Below, piece by piece: positions 1 through 12,062 of a DNA stretch of 64,000 nt. The notes below the pieces were generated by a model, which had not been told where the DNA came from, made no database searches, and saw nothing but the letters and a program-made list of their open reading frames with translations. The translations under genes and the position numbers were made by a program. The first letter of the stretch is position 1, and each line of letters starts with the position of its first letter. The DNA is from Glebionis coronaria (taxonomy: Eukaryota > Streptophyta > Magnoliopsida > Asterales > Asteraceae), in NCBI GenBank assembly GCA_025667525.1, contig CM046881.1, forward strand, positions 494,037,627 through 494,101,626, in the 5' to 3' direction.

Positions 1-334
1 CCAAGGATAACTATTTATGATTTACTTAAAACGAAGATCCATAAAGTAAAATCACATAGTTGGGACAAGTCCATTATCTGATCCATCAAATATCATCCCA
101 AATTGACCAATATACTTTCAAGTATACTCTGTTACTATTTTGAATTGTCTTAGTTTAATAATATTCCCATATTATTAATCGACAACAGACGTTTAGAACA
201 TAACTATTATTCATCGATATAAAACATGTAAAATAGGAAACAAAATCAAATAACATAAAATAAACGAAACTTTATCTTTATTTCATCAACTCAATAATGT
301 CTAACATCCTTTATCCAAATACTAATCAACAGAT
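1..334 (-). other. 3' noncoding end of copia A
   Basis: AT-rich sequence beyond the pol stop codon of the minus-strand copia A. It should hold the 3' untranslated part and perhaps the start of the 3' LTR, which continues off the left edge. I found no clear polypurine tract or TG LTR start, so the boundary is not called. No gene seen. Confidence 0.5.
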
Positions 335-1376
335 TTATTGCATGAATTCACTAGCTAGTTGCAGCCCAATCGCCTTGGCATGCTTAACTACCTTTGGTCT
401 AGGTAAAGCTTTAGTAAAAGGATCAACTACGTTATCATCTGTGTGAACTTTAATTAATTTTATTTCACGAGCTTCCACTTGTTCTCGTACGTAGTGATAT
501 CTACGTTTAAAGTGTATGGCGCCTTTCATGACTCCAGGATCATTGGCGAATATAATTGCCGCAGAATTGTCGCAATATATATCAATAGGTTCTTTAATTG
601 AAGGCATCACTCCAAGATCTTCAATAAACTTCCTAATCCAAACAACTTCCATTGCAGCTTCTGAAGCAGCCATGTACTCAGATTGAGTCGCATGCATAGC
701 AATGGTTGTCTGCTTCTTGCTCTTCTAGTCAACTGCTCCTCCATTGATGACAAACACGTAATCCGTCTGAGACTTCGTATCGTCTTTATCACACTGCCAG
801 GACGCATCACATAAACTTGTAACTTTCAGTTCTATATCTGGTTTACCCCCAAATACCCAAAACATATCTTTCGTATTCCTCAAATACTTTAGAATATGTT
901 TAACAACAGTCCAGTGGAGCTTCCCTGGATTCTTGGTATCTACTGACCAAGTTTTGAGAAAACGCCACATCAGGCCTTGTGCATCTTACAACATACATAA
1001 TAGATCCTACAGCCGAAGCATAAGGCACCTTCCACATGTAAGCCACCTCTTCGGGTGTTGATGCATCTAACTCATGACTTAATTCATGATTAACTTCCAT
1101 AGGTTGAAAACCTTTCTTGGAATTATGCATGCTATACTTCTTCAATATCTTATCAATATAAGCATCTTGACTTAGACCAATTAACCGTATTTTCCAATCT
1201 CTATAGATTTTAATTCCCATAATATATGCAGCATCTCCTAAATCCTTCATAGAAAAACATTTACCAAGATAATCCTTAACTTCCTTAAGTCTTGGAATGT
1301 TACTTCCCATGATTAATATGTCATCGACATATAAAATTAGGAATACTACATCACTCCCACTAGCTTTGCGATATAC
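335..1376 (-). pseudogene. pol: Ty1-copia A pol, 3' part: RT C-terminus and RNase H (broken)
   Basis: Read right to left, this is the end of a copia polyprotein, which would copy the element's RNA into DNA and remove the template. The RT catalytic YVDD lies at about 1324-1335, followed by the connection region (MKDLGDAAYIMGIKIYR, then RCTRPDVAF). RNase H motifs follow: CDAS, SEYMAASEAA and YCDNSAA. The frame ends at a TAA at 335-337. There is a frameshift near 930-960 and an in-frame TAG at 725-727 where the family has Trp (TGG to TAG), so this copy is dead. The upstream RT half is at 50874-51180, 49.5 kb away, because element B was inserted between them. Copia is certain from domain order and motifs; the sublineage is not assigned. 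Confidence 0.9.
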
Positions 1377-1381
1377 ACATG
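1377..1381. repeat. Target site duplication of element B, left copy
   Basis: ACATG lies directly before the TG of B's 5' LTR, and the same five bases follow the CA of the 3' LTR at 50869-50873. The RT frame of A resumes across this site when B is removed. Confidence 0.92.
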
Positions 1382-1406
1382 TGTTGGGAATTATTTGTTA
1401 AGTGTC

Positions 1407-1509
1407 AAGTACCGTTAGTGTAATTTAAGTACTGTTAGTATTATGCAAGTACCGTTAGTGTTAACGTGGTACATAGTAAGTACTGCTAATTATAAAGTAA
1501 GTACTGCTA
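1407..1509 (+). promoter_or_regulatory. Iterated AAGTACYGYTA motif array in U3 of B
   Basis: Five copies of an 11-bp motif, AAGTAC(C/T)G(C/T)TA, start at 1407, 1427, 1447, 1478 and 1499, so most are 20-21 bp apart, with a looser GGTACATAG at about 1468. The same array, slightly mutated, is in the 3' LTR from about 50388. Being upstream of the TATA box, these look like transcription factor sites; that role is inference. Confidence 0.6.
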
Positions 1510-1668
1510 TATTGGTTAGGACGAATATATCTTTGTATAGTATATGTCATAGTTATAGTTAGAGTATATCTTATGTGATATACTTAAATAGTTAGAATAT
1601 TGATAATATATCATCTATGATATAGTTATCTTTATAGAATATTCTAAGGTTTCTAGGGTTCCTTACTC

Positions 1669-1706
1669 TATAAAAGGAACATAGGTACAATGTCATTTAT
1701 GTACCT
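1669..1706 (+). promoter_or_regulatory. LTR B core promoter: TATA box and adjacent stem-loop
   Basis: TATAAAA at 1669-1675 is followed by a perfect 7-bp inverted repeat, AGGTACA at 1683-1689 and TGTACCT at 1700-1706. The stem falls near the expected transcript start. A similar layout is seen in the LTRs of E and H. Confidence 0.6.
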
Positions 1707-1889
1707 CATTCAAGTCGATTAATAAGAGAATCGAATAGTTAAAAGTAATTATGTTCTTCTGTGCTTTATAAGTTAGATTCCGCATACCTTATTTAGTTTG
1801 AGTAAGAGTTCTCAAAGTATTTTAGTTTGATTACAAACTACTATACTAGTTCTTAACAGAATATAGATCCAATCAAATGGATCAACAAG

Positions 1890-1901
1890 TGGTATCAGAG
1901 C
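1890..1901 (+). other. Primer binding site of element B
   Basis: TGGTATCAGAGC, two bases after the LTR end, is the standard copia primer site complementary to the 3' end of initiator Met tRNA. The frame of gag opens at 1964. Confidence 0.9.
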
Positions 1902-1963
1902 TTGTTGAGAAACTCTGAAAAAGAAGAACACAACCCCAAACACTCCACTCACACCAAAACTCA

Positions 1964-4924
1964 ATGTCTCAACCACAAGATGATGATGCTCACTTGGATG
2001 ATGTTGAAAACCCTGATCTAATACCACAGGGACAACCAAAAGTTGTGCATCCTACACCAACACAAGGTGTTCAAGGCGTGAATGTTGTAGTTACCTCTAC
2101 AACTACAACACCTTCTCATACTCTTTCTGCTGTCAAACTCCCAATACTCGAAGGTGACAATTATGAGACATGGGCTATCCAGATGAAACATTACTTGAAT
2201 CACACAGATCACACTGTGTGGCAAGTTATGAAGAATGGGAATACACCTAAGAAGCTACACTGGTTGCCAGATGGTACATGCTATGCTCTACCTGCTGTGA
2301 CTGTTGAGGAAGTACAAGCAGAGATCAGAGAGAGAAAAGCCTGAACTGCTTTGGCTATGGATCTTTTAAAAGACATCTTACCTAGCTTGCATCATTATAA
2401 GGATGCTAAAGTTATGTGGGATGCCATAAAACTTAGATTTGGAGGTAATGACAAATCTAAGAAGATGAAGAAGATTGTTCTTAAGCAAGAATTTGATAAC
2501 TTCTCAATTTCCAGTATAGAGGGAATACATGGTGGCTATGGAAGGTTCAGTAAGCTGCTTTTTCAATTGGCAGTTTATGTACAAGTAATTCCTAATAAAG
2601 AAGCTAATATAAAATTCTTAAGAAGTGTTCCACAAGAGTGGAAAGCTATGGCTACGCACTTCATCACAAGAGATGATCTGGAAACAATTCCTTTTGATCA
2701 TCTCTACAACAATCTTAGAGCATACGAGATGGATGTAAAAGGCATTAAGGTGACCAAGGCAACGACTACAACAAAGTTTAACTTGGCTTTTGTGTCAGAA
2801 GGAAACAGCGGTACTTATTTTCATAATACCGCTAGTGGATCAAGCAGCAGTACATACTTCACAAATACCGCTGGAGGACTTACAAGCGATACTTACCCAC
2901 AAAGTACTGAAGGAAGCCCCATAGTCTCTCAAAATCCACATGGAAGATCTTCACCATTGTATAGTTACAATGATGCCTTCTCATTCTTTGATGGACAAGA
3001 TAACAGGCCAAGATTAACACTAAATGACTTGTTCCAAATGGATGATGTTGATGTTGAAGAGATGGATCTTAAATGGCAAGCTGCTATGGTGTCAGTAAGA
3101 TCTAACAGGTTCTTCAAGAAGACTGGAAGAAAGATGACTGTTGATCCTAAGGAGCCATTAAGATATGACAAGTCCAAAGTTGAATGCTATAACTGTGGAA
3201 GGAATGGACACTTTGCAAGAGAATGCACAAAAGACAAAGCTGAGAGTAGCAGTCAAAAGTCCAAGAACAACTATAGAACCAGTCCAAGAATAACTGAACG
3301 CTTTCCAAAAGGAAACAGCAGGATTCCTAAAGGAACCAAAGCATTGGTAACTGTAGATGGAGTGGTGAACTGGGCTAAAGTAGAAGAAGAAGAAGAGCTT
3401 GGTCTAATGGCTCTCTCACATGAAGATACTAAGGTACATCCTTGTTCTAAAGATTATGTTCTTAAATTTAATAGCTTAAAAGTAGAACTAGAGGAACAGT
3501 ATCAAAAAGTCAACACATACACTGTAGAATTAAATGCTTTTAAACAGGGTGTTGCTAAGTTAGAAGAAAATATAGTTTTGTATAAAAAGGCTTAACAAAA
3601 CTATGAAGAGAAAATAAGAATTTTAACTCTTCAAATAAGGGAAAAAGATGTGGAAATTGAAGCATTTGAAAGACAAATTTTGAAAGTGTCAGCAGAAAAT
3701 GAAGCTTTAAAAGCCAGTCTTTATAATGAAAGGAAGTGATTAATCATTGGCAAAAGTCCTTAAAAGGATTGGGAAAACTGATTAATTCACAAATGGGGTA
3801 TTATGATAAGTCAGGCATAGGATATATTGAGGACCAGCCTGGGATAACTTTAAATAACAAAGACTTATCAAAGGGGATTTTTGATAGTTCTAGTGAGTCA
3901 GGTAATACACCTGAGAATGATAGATATGCTGAAGGAATGACTGTAGTTCCTCAACCATTATCTGGAATTTTCATGCCCCTAGTAATGATACAAGTATAGA
4001 GTTAGAAGAACCAAATGTTGAAAATACGTCAAACTCTAGTACTTTGTCCCAAGATAAGACTGTTGTGACCAAGAACATTGTTTATCCACCTTTAACGAAC
4101 AATTTTGTTTCTGAAGAATCTAAGACTGGTTCTGCTCCCAAGCAGGTAAAAACTCCTAGCAAGATATTGGAAAATGATGTAAAACATAATAAAACCAAGA
4201 GGGGTGGGTTAGGTTTTGAGAAAGTTAAGTAAAACAACCTTTTGGGTCTTCTTTGAGAAGAAAAGGATGTTATGTTTTTGGTAGTCTAAGTCATTTCATC
4301 AAGGATTGTACTTTGCATGAGGATAAAATTGTGAAACAAAAGGCTGCACAAAAGGTCATGAAAAACAGTAATGGAAAAAATACACAGGTTAATAGGAATC
4401 AGAAACTTAAGAATGACAAACCTAAGTTTGATCACTCAAGGGTAGCTAAACAGGTTAAAAATAACTCTACCAAAAGTTTTGTTCCTAGAGCAGTACTTAT
4501 GAAACAAGGTCTAGTACCTTTGAAGTCTGTTAAACCAAGTACCGGCAAGTCTAGACCTGCAAGTACTGCTAGACCAAACTTAAGTACTGTTGGTTCAAAG
4601 TCTGTCAAACCAAAGTTCTATAAGACTTCTAAGAATGTTGTTGAAAAAGCCAAAACATATAGAAGTAGGTTTAACAACAAACCAGTGCAAATGTGGGTTC
4701 CTAAAAGAGAAAAATCATGTGTTAAAGCAAGTACTGCTAAAGCAGTACTTACGGCAAAGAAGTCTGAACACATAGAGTCATCTTATGTCTTTGACTATAT
4801 AATTAAAACCATGAAGTATAAGAGTAAAAGCAGTATCACTGGGAATGCTTCTGAACAGACTCTTAAGTGTGTAGGTCCCACAAGATCCGAGACAAATGTG
4901 GCTTGGGTCCATGTTAAAAACTAA
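1964..4924 (+). pseudogene. gag: gag of element B (broken)
   Basis: Structural nucleocapsid precursor of the copia element. The ATG at 1964 opens a frame with the usual copia gag core (LEGDNYETWAIQM near residue 61, then MDLLKDILP and VMWDAIKLRFGG). A CCHC zinc knuckle, CYNCGRNGHFAREC, lies at about 3187-3228. A Lys-rich region follows with a second, degenerate knuckle near 4267 (CYVFGSLSHFIKDC; one Cys is replaced by Phe). In-frame stops lie at 2342 (TGA, where Arg CGA is likely), 3593 (TAA, likely Gln) and 3737 (TGA). Frameshifts near 3737, 4000 and 4235 move the reading through all three frames. Several AAGTACTGCT motifs occur in the second half, read as Ser-Thr-Ala. Gag identity is firm; the exact boundary with protease is not. 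Confidence 0.85.
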
Positions 4925-4949
4925 TAAGTTTTGTGTATGTGCAGGGTCA

Positions 4950-6740
4950 TCTAATTGATGAATTGAAAGACAAAGGTATAGTAGACAGTGGATGCTCAAG
5001 ACACATGACAGGAAACAAAATTTTCTTGCTGAATTTGAAAAATTTAGAGGAGGACCAGTAGCCTTTGGAGGTAGCAAAGGTAGAATTACTGGCAAAGGGA
5101 AAATCAATACATGGAAGTTGGAATTTGAAGATGTGTTCTTTGTGAAAGAATTGAATGAGTTCAATCTCTTTTCTGTATCACAAATGTGTGATAAGAAGAA
5201 CAAGGTGCTGTTCACAGACAAAGACTGCTTGGTGCTGTCTAAAGACTATGAGATGCCTAAAGAATCTCAAGTGCTGCTTAAAGTACCAAGGCAAGAAAAC
5301 ATGTACACCTTTAATGTTCATACTATTAATCCAACAGGTGGTATTACATGTTTGCTAGCTAAGGCTTCTTATGATGAGTCTAATTTATGGCATAGAAGGT
5401 TAGGTCATGTGAATTTCAAGAATCTTAACAGATTAGTGAATAGGAATTTGGTTAGAGGGTTACCTAACAAATCTTTTCCAAATGATTTCACATGTGCTGC
5501 TTGTCAAAAAGGTAAACAACATAGAGCCTCTTGTAAGACCAAGACTGTCAATACTGTGACAAAACCATTGCAACTCTTGCATATGGATTTGTTTGGTCCA
5601 GATTCTGTAAGAAGCATTAGTCATAAGACCTTTTGTCTGGTCATAACTGACGATTATAGTAGATTCAGTTGGGTTTTCCTTATAGCTCTTAAGAGTGAAA
5701 CCAATGAATTACTTAAGGATTTTATCGCTTTAGTTGAAAAGCAGTTCACTAAACAAGTTTTAATCATTAGGACAAATAATGGGATAGAATTCAAGAATGC
5801 TGAATTTGATGAATTCTGTAGGTCTAAAGGCATTAAGAGAGAATTTAGTAATCCTAGGACTCCACAACAAAATGGAGTAGCTGAAAGGAAAAATAGGACA
5901 CTAATTGAGGCTGCTAGAACTATGCTGGTTGATTCTCTATTGCCAAATACCTTTTGGGCAGAAGCAATCAACACTGCATGTTATGTGTTAAATAGAGTCC
6001 TAGTGACCAAGCCTCAAAACAAAACACCTTATGAAATTTTGACTGGTGTTAAGCCTACCATATGTCATTTATGACCTTTTTGGTGTCATGTGTCTATACT
6101 AAATACTCTTGATCATTTGGGAAAGTTTGATGGAAAGTCTGATTCAGGATATCTTGTAGGATATTCTTTGCAAAGTAAAGCATATAGGGTCTATAATTTG
6201 GCATCTAAAAAGGTTGAAGAAAATGCCCATGCTAATTTATTAGAAAATAAACCCAATGTTCCAGGAATAGGTTATGCTTGGATGTTTGATTTAGATTATC
6301 TAACTAACTCCATAGATTACTATTCTGTGCAAAAGGATTGTCAAACTAACAATGTAGGTGAGGAGTCTAGTGCAACTAATACAGGTACTCAAGAAGAAGT
6401 TTCTTCATCAGATGATGATGTTCATATCTATGTTCCCAATATGCCTACTGTTAATCCTATGTCTGCTACTCCCAAGAAGCAAACCATGCCATCAAAAGAT
6501 GATCAAGCCTCCCAAGAGCTTCAGAGGCTTCAAGATCAAGGAAAGAATACTAAATCTACTAATAAGCATTCAGGAGAAGAATCTTTTGAGTCATAATACC
6601 CAACAGTACATACTACACCTAGCGGTACTTCATCTGCAAGTACTGCTAAGTCAAAATCTGCTAAGTCTGTTGATTCATTAGAAGAGATTTTACAAGCTAT
6701 GGACGATGAAGACGTGTATGCTAGTCTAGCTGAAGGAATC
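4950..6740 (+). pseudogene. pol: pol of element B, first part: protease and integrase (broken)
   Basis: Protease begins with DSGCSRHMTG near 4984 (catalytic DSG), then a frameshift near 5020 leads into the frame from 4992. The pre-integrase zinc region (LWHRRLGHVNFKNL, then CAACQKGK) lies at about 5387-5520 and the integrase core at about 5560-5920. The first catalytic Asp (HMDLFGP) and the Glu (AERKNRTLIEA) are present. The second Asp, normally in an R-S/T-D-N-G motif, is Asn here (IRTNNGIEF), so integrase would be inactive. An in-frame TGA at 6072 replaces a probable Arg CGA. The frame continues past a TAA at 6594 to the insertion point of C, and resumes at 43760 in register once C and one GAATC are taken out. 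Confidence 0.9.
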
Positions 6741-7179
6741 TGTGACAACCCAAATCCGTGGTCATTATATAATTATATATTTACGTATATCTTTGAAATT
6801 TTTGACGAGATTGATTGTCATGACGATTGGTGATTTGATTTGGAAGAATGTTGAAAGTTATATTTTTACGTTTTGACGAGTTGCGAGGATTATTAGTGAT
6901 GACGATATCAACGGATGCCCAAAATTTTACGTTTTATTTTAGACATGTCGATGTTTAATATTTTGACGTTTTTATTTTTAATGTCGTATTAAGTCGTGCC
7001 GGGACTATATAATATCATATTTTGTGTGCGTTTTAAGTTTTGAGAAGTATTTTTATGAAACCCAAGACCCGTAAATATTTTCAAAAGTGACTAATAGTCA
7101 TTTCTTGCTTTTTAAACAGGTATTTGCATTTCGGTCCACAAGAATCACAATTGGCAAAAATTACCCTAAACTTTTCCCA

Positions 7180-7186
7180 TATAAAA
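7180..7186 (+). promoter_or_regulatory. Probable TATA box of LTR C
   Basis: TATAAAA, followed by an A/C-rich and CT-rich tract such as plant leaders often have; conserved in the 3' LTR at about 32580-32586. Position and context only. Confidence 0.45.
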
Positions 7187-7589
7187 CGGAAAATTAACAC
7201 GCAAAACACATAACAAAATCCACCACCACCAAATCTTCTCTCTCTCTCCCTCTCCTTTCTTTTTCGTCTACCCACAAGCAACAAACACCCCTTGATTTTG
7301 ATTTTTGAGGTTGAATCTTTAAAAACTAATCAAAGACCCATTTCTATCTTTTGATTCTCTACATTTTGGTATGAAATTTAGCTACATGCATGAACTTTTT
7401 ATAAAAACTCATTTTTGATGAAAAATCATGTGTTTTGATCTTGTTTGATTGTTGTATGTAGGTGTTTATGTTGTTATATATTATTTTAAGTTGTTGCATG
7501 TTGAAATTTTAGTTGGGTTTTATTTGATTTGATCATCTAGGATGATATAGTGTGTTACGATTGAAAGTAGTAATGTCTAGATGATTATT

Positions 7590-7619
7590 GATGAGACTGC
7601 TTTTATACATAGTCTCATC
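7590..7619. repeat. Terminal hairpin of LTR D
   Basis: GATGAGACT at 7590-7598 and AGTCTCATC at 7611-7619 form a perfect 9-bp stem with a 12-base loop, one base in from the LTR terminus. The same arms are at 19642-19650 and 19663-19671 in the 3' LTR. Confidence 0.85.
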
Positions 7620-8684
7620 GTCCAAATAGGGCTTAAAATGCATTAAATATCATTAAAATACCCAAATATATGCTTGTGTTTGTTGCTTGTGTATTTTAGG
7701 TACGGATATTGAAGAAATGACAAAAGATCACAAGAATCATGCAAAAACGAACACGGGAAACGAAGCCGCACAAAGAACCGGACCCGAATCATGATTTTCC
7801 TATCAAGTCCTTGAAGTTTGAAGATTTGGCAAGATTGGTCCCTCATCTTTTGAAGACTTGTCATTTTAAACCCTTGTAAAACTCAAATATTACATATGGG
7901 TCCCTTAAATGTCAATATTATACATCATTTGCCCTTGAAGAATGCAAAAAGTGCATTAAATACCCTTGAATACATGCTTGATGAAGTTTTGTGGCCAATA
8001 TATGAAAAAAGAAACTTTCATATAAAGGGAATTCGTTTTGGGAGTTGTTTAAACTTATATGACAAGTTAAAGAAACATTGGGGGGCATTCTTGGGAGACA
8101 AACAAACTCCACCAGCCAACCATCACATGACACGTCACCCTAACCCGACTTGAATACCCGTTTACCGATATCCCTCACCCAAACCCGGTTGACCTATTTT
8201 TGTTACAACACACGTTTATTATTAAACGTGTTTTCCTCTTAAATACTTTTTAACCTAAACTAAACAGATCAAAACACACACCTTTTCCTATAAACCCTAA
8301 ATTTTTCCCCAAATTAAATTTCATGAATTAATGATCTATTCCAGATCAGTGATTAATTATGGATAAACCAAAACCCCACTTTTAGTTTCCCATCACACTC
8401 ACTCCCTGGTCCCCAAAATCCCACCCACTGGCAAAAAGACAAAGAAGCACCAGAGAATCAACGCTTCATAGGGATTTCGTGTCCTCCAAACGAAATCCAA
8501 TGTCCAAGATTGATGTATCCCAACCTGTCTATCACAAAAATCCAAACGAAATGCACATGGCTTCAAGATTTATTCAAAAGGAGGAATCAAATCAGCATAT
8601 CCGCATCTTCAGCAAGGGTAATCTTGGAAACTCATTAGATTAGGGTTTTCTTTTGTTTTCATTTCTAGAACCATCCGAGGGGCC

Positions 8685-8690
8685 TATAAA
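8685..8690 (+). promoter_or_regulatory. TATA box of LTR D
   Basis: CCTATAAAATGAGGACC context, conserved at about 20741 in the 3' LTR. It would start the genomic transcript near 8715. Inferred from motif and context only. Confidence 0.5.
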
Positions 8691-10498
8691 ATGAGGACCG
8701 ACCTGTGGTGCCCATTTTTTTCCCTTGTCTCGGATTTTTGTAAAACCTCTTTTATGAATGAAAGTTTGAAGTTTTTTAAATTTATCCGAGTTCCATTTTA
8801 TTTAATGTTTATGATTTAAGTTAATGTTTTTTAATTTGTGTTGGGGTTTCCTGTTTGTGTTAATCAGTAAGTGGATTGAAGTGAATCAAAGTTTTCTTGT
8901 TTAAATTTATTATCAGTTTTCAAGTATTAAGTATTTGAGTAGTTTTGAAAAGATTTTGAAAAGAAAAGTGGGATTCGTTTATCTATCTTATGAGCTTACC
9001 GAATCAAGACCATAGGTCTTGATTCTTGGATTTCTTTTGTGTGTTTGAATTTGTTTTTACAGGACTGGAAGCTTGTGCTTGTTTCGCTAGCACATAAGCT
9101 CGAAAAATCGGGGGTACGGATGTGTGTCCCTGAGGTTTGCACTCTGTTCTCGCATTTGTATTTCTTTTTTTATGCTTTTGATTACTTGCTCTTGTGTGAT
9201 TGTTGATTGTCAAGTTTGGTAGTTTTAAGGGTTTGATTTTGTATTGATAAATTTCTTAAGTTTGATTTGTAGTATAATCAGTAAGTTTAATTAGGTATTG
9301 TTCTTTTTATTTAATCTGTTTAATCTGTTTAATCTTGGTGATAAGATACATCAACTTAGGATTTTGCGATAGCTTGTTTATGTTTGGTTGCTCTCAGTCT
9401 AAGTTGTGTTGGTCATACTTAGTGTTTGCCTGCTGATTTTTTTGAAATCATGTGTTCTTTTTATGATGTTATGTTGATTTGTGTTAGTGCATGCTAGACT
9501 ATAGCCAAAGAGTGTGATTTGTTCATTTGATTTATCTGCTTGTTTTATATTCAGTTTACACTGCTTTGTTCATTTTGTTTTGCTGTTAGAAAATAGTGTT
9601 TAAAAAATACTACTACATTCAACTGATTTTCTGTTAAAACTGAACAATCTTCTTGTTTAAAAGCTTTGCTGTGGAATCTGGGTGTTTATAGGGCTTCTAA
9701 AATGCTTTTAGGGACTGGTTAGCTGCACTCCAAAGATTTCACAAGCTATCATAACTGTGTAAATCTTCGGACCACCAAAACAGTCCAAAAAAGTGTGAGA
9801 TAGCCGTATAAATAGCTATTGGGATTTGCTGTCTAGGAGTCGTTAGTTTGCTAGATTGGTAGGATAGCTAGGATTCATGGGTTCTACTCATGCAATTCTT
9901 TGATTCTGCTAGTCAGTCTTGAACCTCTGCTTAGTCTTAGTTTTGTGCGTTGGTATTTTGTGTTTATTGTCGTTACACACTTGCATAAGCTGTTAAGCCT
10001 GACCCTTACATAGCTGCCTACTGCTTAGAATCTGGTTAGATTTTCATTTAGCTTGTTTACCTTTTTTTTCGTGCTTACTGTTTATGACCATCAATCCATA
10101 AGTCATTCGGTTTGCTTATTTGTATATTACGGCATGATTCAGTAGTTGAGTGTTGGATTGGATTGTATTTGCATAAGAGTGCTTGCATCCTTTTGATTCC
10201 TGATTATCTGCTTGCGTTATCAGTCAGTTTGTGTTCGGGTTTGTTTTTTTTGCTTTCTGTTTGCTTAAAACACCCCCACAAGCCAACTGCAAGTGGGGGT
10301 TTTGACTGTCCAAAAAGAACACAAAAGAACATATAACAAGAAAGAAAAAAAAGGGGATTCCAGGTCTGGGACTATTTTGATTCAAATTAGGGCATATTCT
10401 AGCCTAATTTAGACGAGTGTTTGTGTTTTGGTAAGTGGTAGTATCTGTGTAACAAGTGGGGTAAAAAGAAAAAACAAAAAAAATATTTGAAAAATTTT

Positions 10499-10570
10499 GG
10501 CGTGGCCAGGACTCGAACCTGCGCCACCACTGCCAAAGCACACACACACTACCGCTCGCCCTTGGGTCTT
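10499..10570 (-). other. tRNA-like block in LTR D (not a functional tRNA gene)
   Basis: On the minus strand the sequence reads GGTTCGAGTCC at 10519-10509, a perfect match to the Pol III B-box/T-arm consensus, within GCAGG...CCTGG. Weaker pairing of GGCG with CGCC resembles an acceptor stem. D-arm and anticodon arm are not convincing, and part of the interior is a GT repeat. The block is repeated in the 3' LTR at about 22556-22630. Confidence 0.4.
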
Positions 10571-11320
10571 TTATTGTTAAGAACCCAACACATTTTCTAT
10601 ATAAGGTGTGTTTTGGATTAGCTTATTTTATCTAATTCGAACTTATTTAGCTGATTTTCAGCTTATTGAGTAATCCAATTTCAGCTTTTTCATTTTTTCT
10701 TGTATTCCTGTTACATCTTAGGACTTTTTAGATCTAAGTTTTGATTTTTCACGTTACTTAATTAATTTTTATCAATATTTTATTATCCGGTTTTTAATAA
10801 ATAGTTTAAAAATAGATTAATTAAGTTTAAAATTTTTCAAAAATAGTTTTTCGGTTTTAAATAAATAACTCTAGGTTTACATTCATTTAAGCTTCAATTT
10901 GGACTTATATTTAATTTTATTTAATTTGGAGATTTTTCTTTAACTTTAAATATTAATATAAAATTATTAAAAAAGTTTTAGATAATTTGGTTTTCAATTT
11001 TATAATCTTTATAATTTTTTTCATTTAAGTCAATTTTTTAGTAATATTTGGAATAGTTTTTAGTTTTGTCAAATTTTACGATTTTGCGTTTTTACGACTT
11101 AGGGGTATTTTTAGCATTATTCGTCTTTTTCTTTCTTCCTTTTCAATCATATAATCACAAATCATTAATCAATTCAACACACAACGCACTTGCCTCCTTG
11201 GGAAACGAACTTGAACTCATTTTGGTCATTAACACTTGGTTTTTCCTAAAGCCGTTTGTTTAATACTCACCATTATTTTTACTTCCTTTTCCTAAAGGTC
11301 GTATTTTACTACAATCATTT

Positions 11321-11338
11321 TGGCGCCGCTGCCGGGGA
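11321..11338 (+). other. Primer binding site of element D
   Basis: TGGCGCCGCTGCCGGGGA, three bases after the LTR end, is the tRNA-Asp type primer site typical of Athila-lineage elements. The 700 bp from here to the gag ATG hold no gene that I can see. Confidence 0.85.
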
Positions 11339-12062
11339 GGCGTGTTGTGTTTTGATTGAACAATTGTTGTTTTTATATTAGCCATAATTAGTATTTGTAT
11401 TAGTAGCACTCTACTAATACGTATTATCGTTTTTCGTTTTTTTGAATACTATTAATATATTGTATACGTAGAACAATAAATTTACAAGTACTCCAAATAC
11501 GTGAGAAATCACAACCTTGACTTGGGAGGTCATTACCCAATCATTGTATTCGAATCTCAAACCAAAGAAAAAGGCAAAAATAGATAAATACTTTCGTGAA
11601 GCTCGATTTTGAAAATACAAACTATAAGGTGGGTATAAGGCGGTTGTATTTCACGACCTAAAGGAAAAAGGCTCTTAAGTGCTTCGCGCCGCCTCGTTTC
11701 CTCCGCTTGCTTGTGCGTATTTTGATTTTGAAAGCTAATCGAGGGTTTTGCCGCCCAAAGTATTACTTAAGTATCATATATATTTTCTTGGTTTCATTTG
11801 ATTAAACCCTCTTGAACGATTTGGTGTTCCACCATCGTTCTAAAGTCATCGAAGGCGTTCACTTCACGTGATCGCTTTCATTCCTTGAGGCTTCTTTAAT
11901 CGAGAGATTTGATTAAGGAGGAGATTTGTAGATTTGTGTCTACCTAATACATTCCAAAAATCCAAAAAAAAGTAAAAACAATCAAAAACCAAAAAAAAAT
12001 TGAAAAAGTAAAAACACCAAAAAGAATCTTCTTTGCTCACCTTCTCGTTGTACGTGACGTTT

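Larger units (their letters stand above)
1382..1887 (+). repeat. 5' LTR of element B
   Basis: Starts TGTTGGGAATTATTTG and ends ATCAACA, 506 bp, matching the 3' LTR at 50363-50868. U3 begins with an array of AAGTAC-type motifs (1407-1509). A TATA box (TATAAAA) lies at 1669-1675, so U3 is about 300 bp. The PBS follows after two bases. Confidence 0.93.
7589..11317 (+). repeat. 5' LTR of element D
   Basis: 3,729 bp, TGATGAGACTGC to ACTACAATCA. It begins with a perfect hairpin (7590-7619). A TATA box lies at 8685-8690, which makes U3 about 1.1 kb and leaves a very long transcribed R/U5 of about 2.6 kb. A C-rich/G-rich stem (ACCCCCAC at 10272-10279, GTGGGGGT at 10293-10300) and a tRNA-like block on the minus strand (10499-10570) are conserved in both LTRs. 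Short open frames such as 7896-8153 are not supported as genes. Confidence 0.95.

Noticed and set aside
7896..8153. 85-codon frame in the D LTR, repeated at 19948-20205
   Set aside because: Its presence in both copies only reflects LTR identity; there is no recognisable domain and it lies in U3 before the TATA box.
10499..10570. Functional tRNA gene
   Set aside because: Only the T-arm is convincing; the D-arm and anticodon arm cannot be formed and the interior is a GT repeat.
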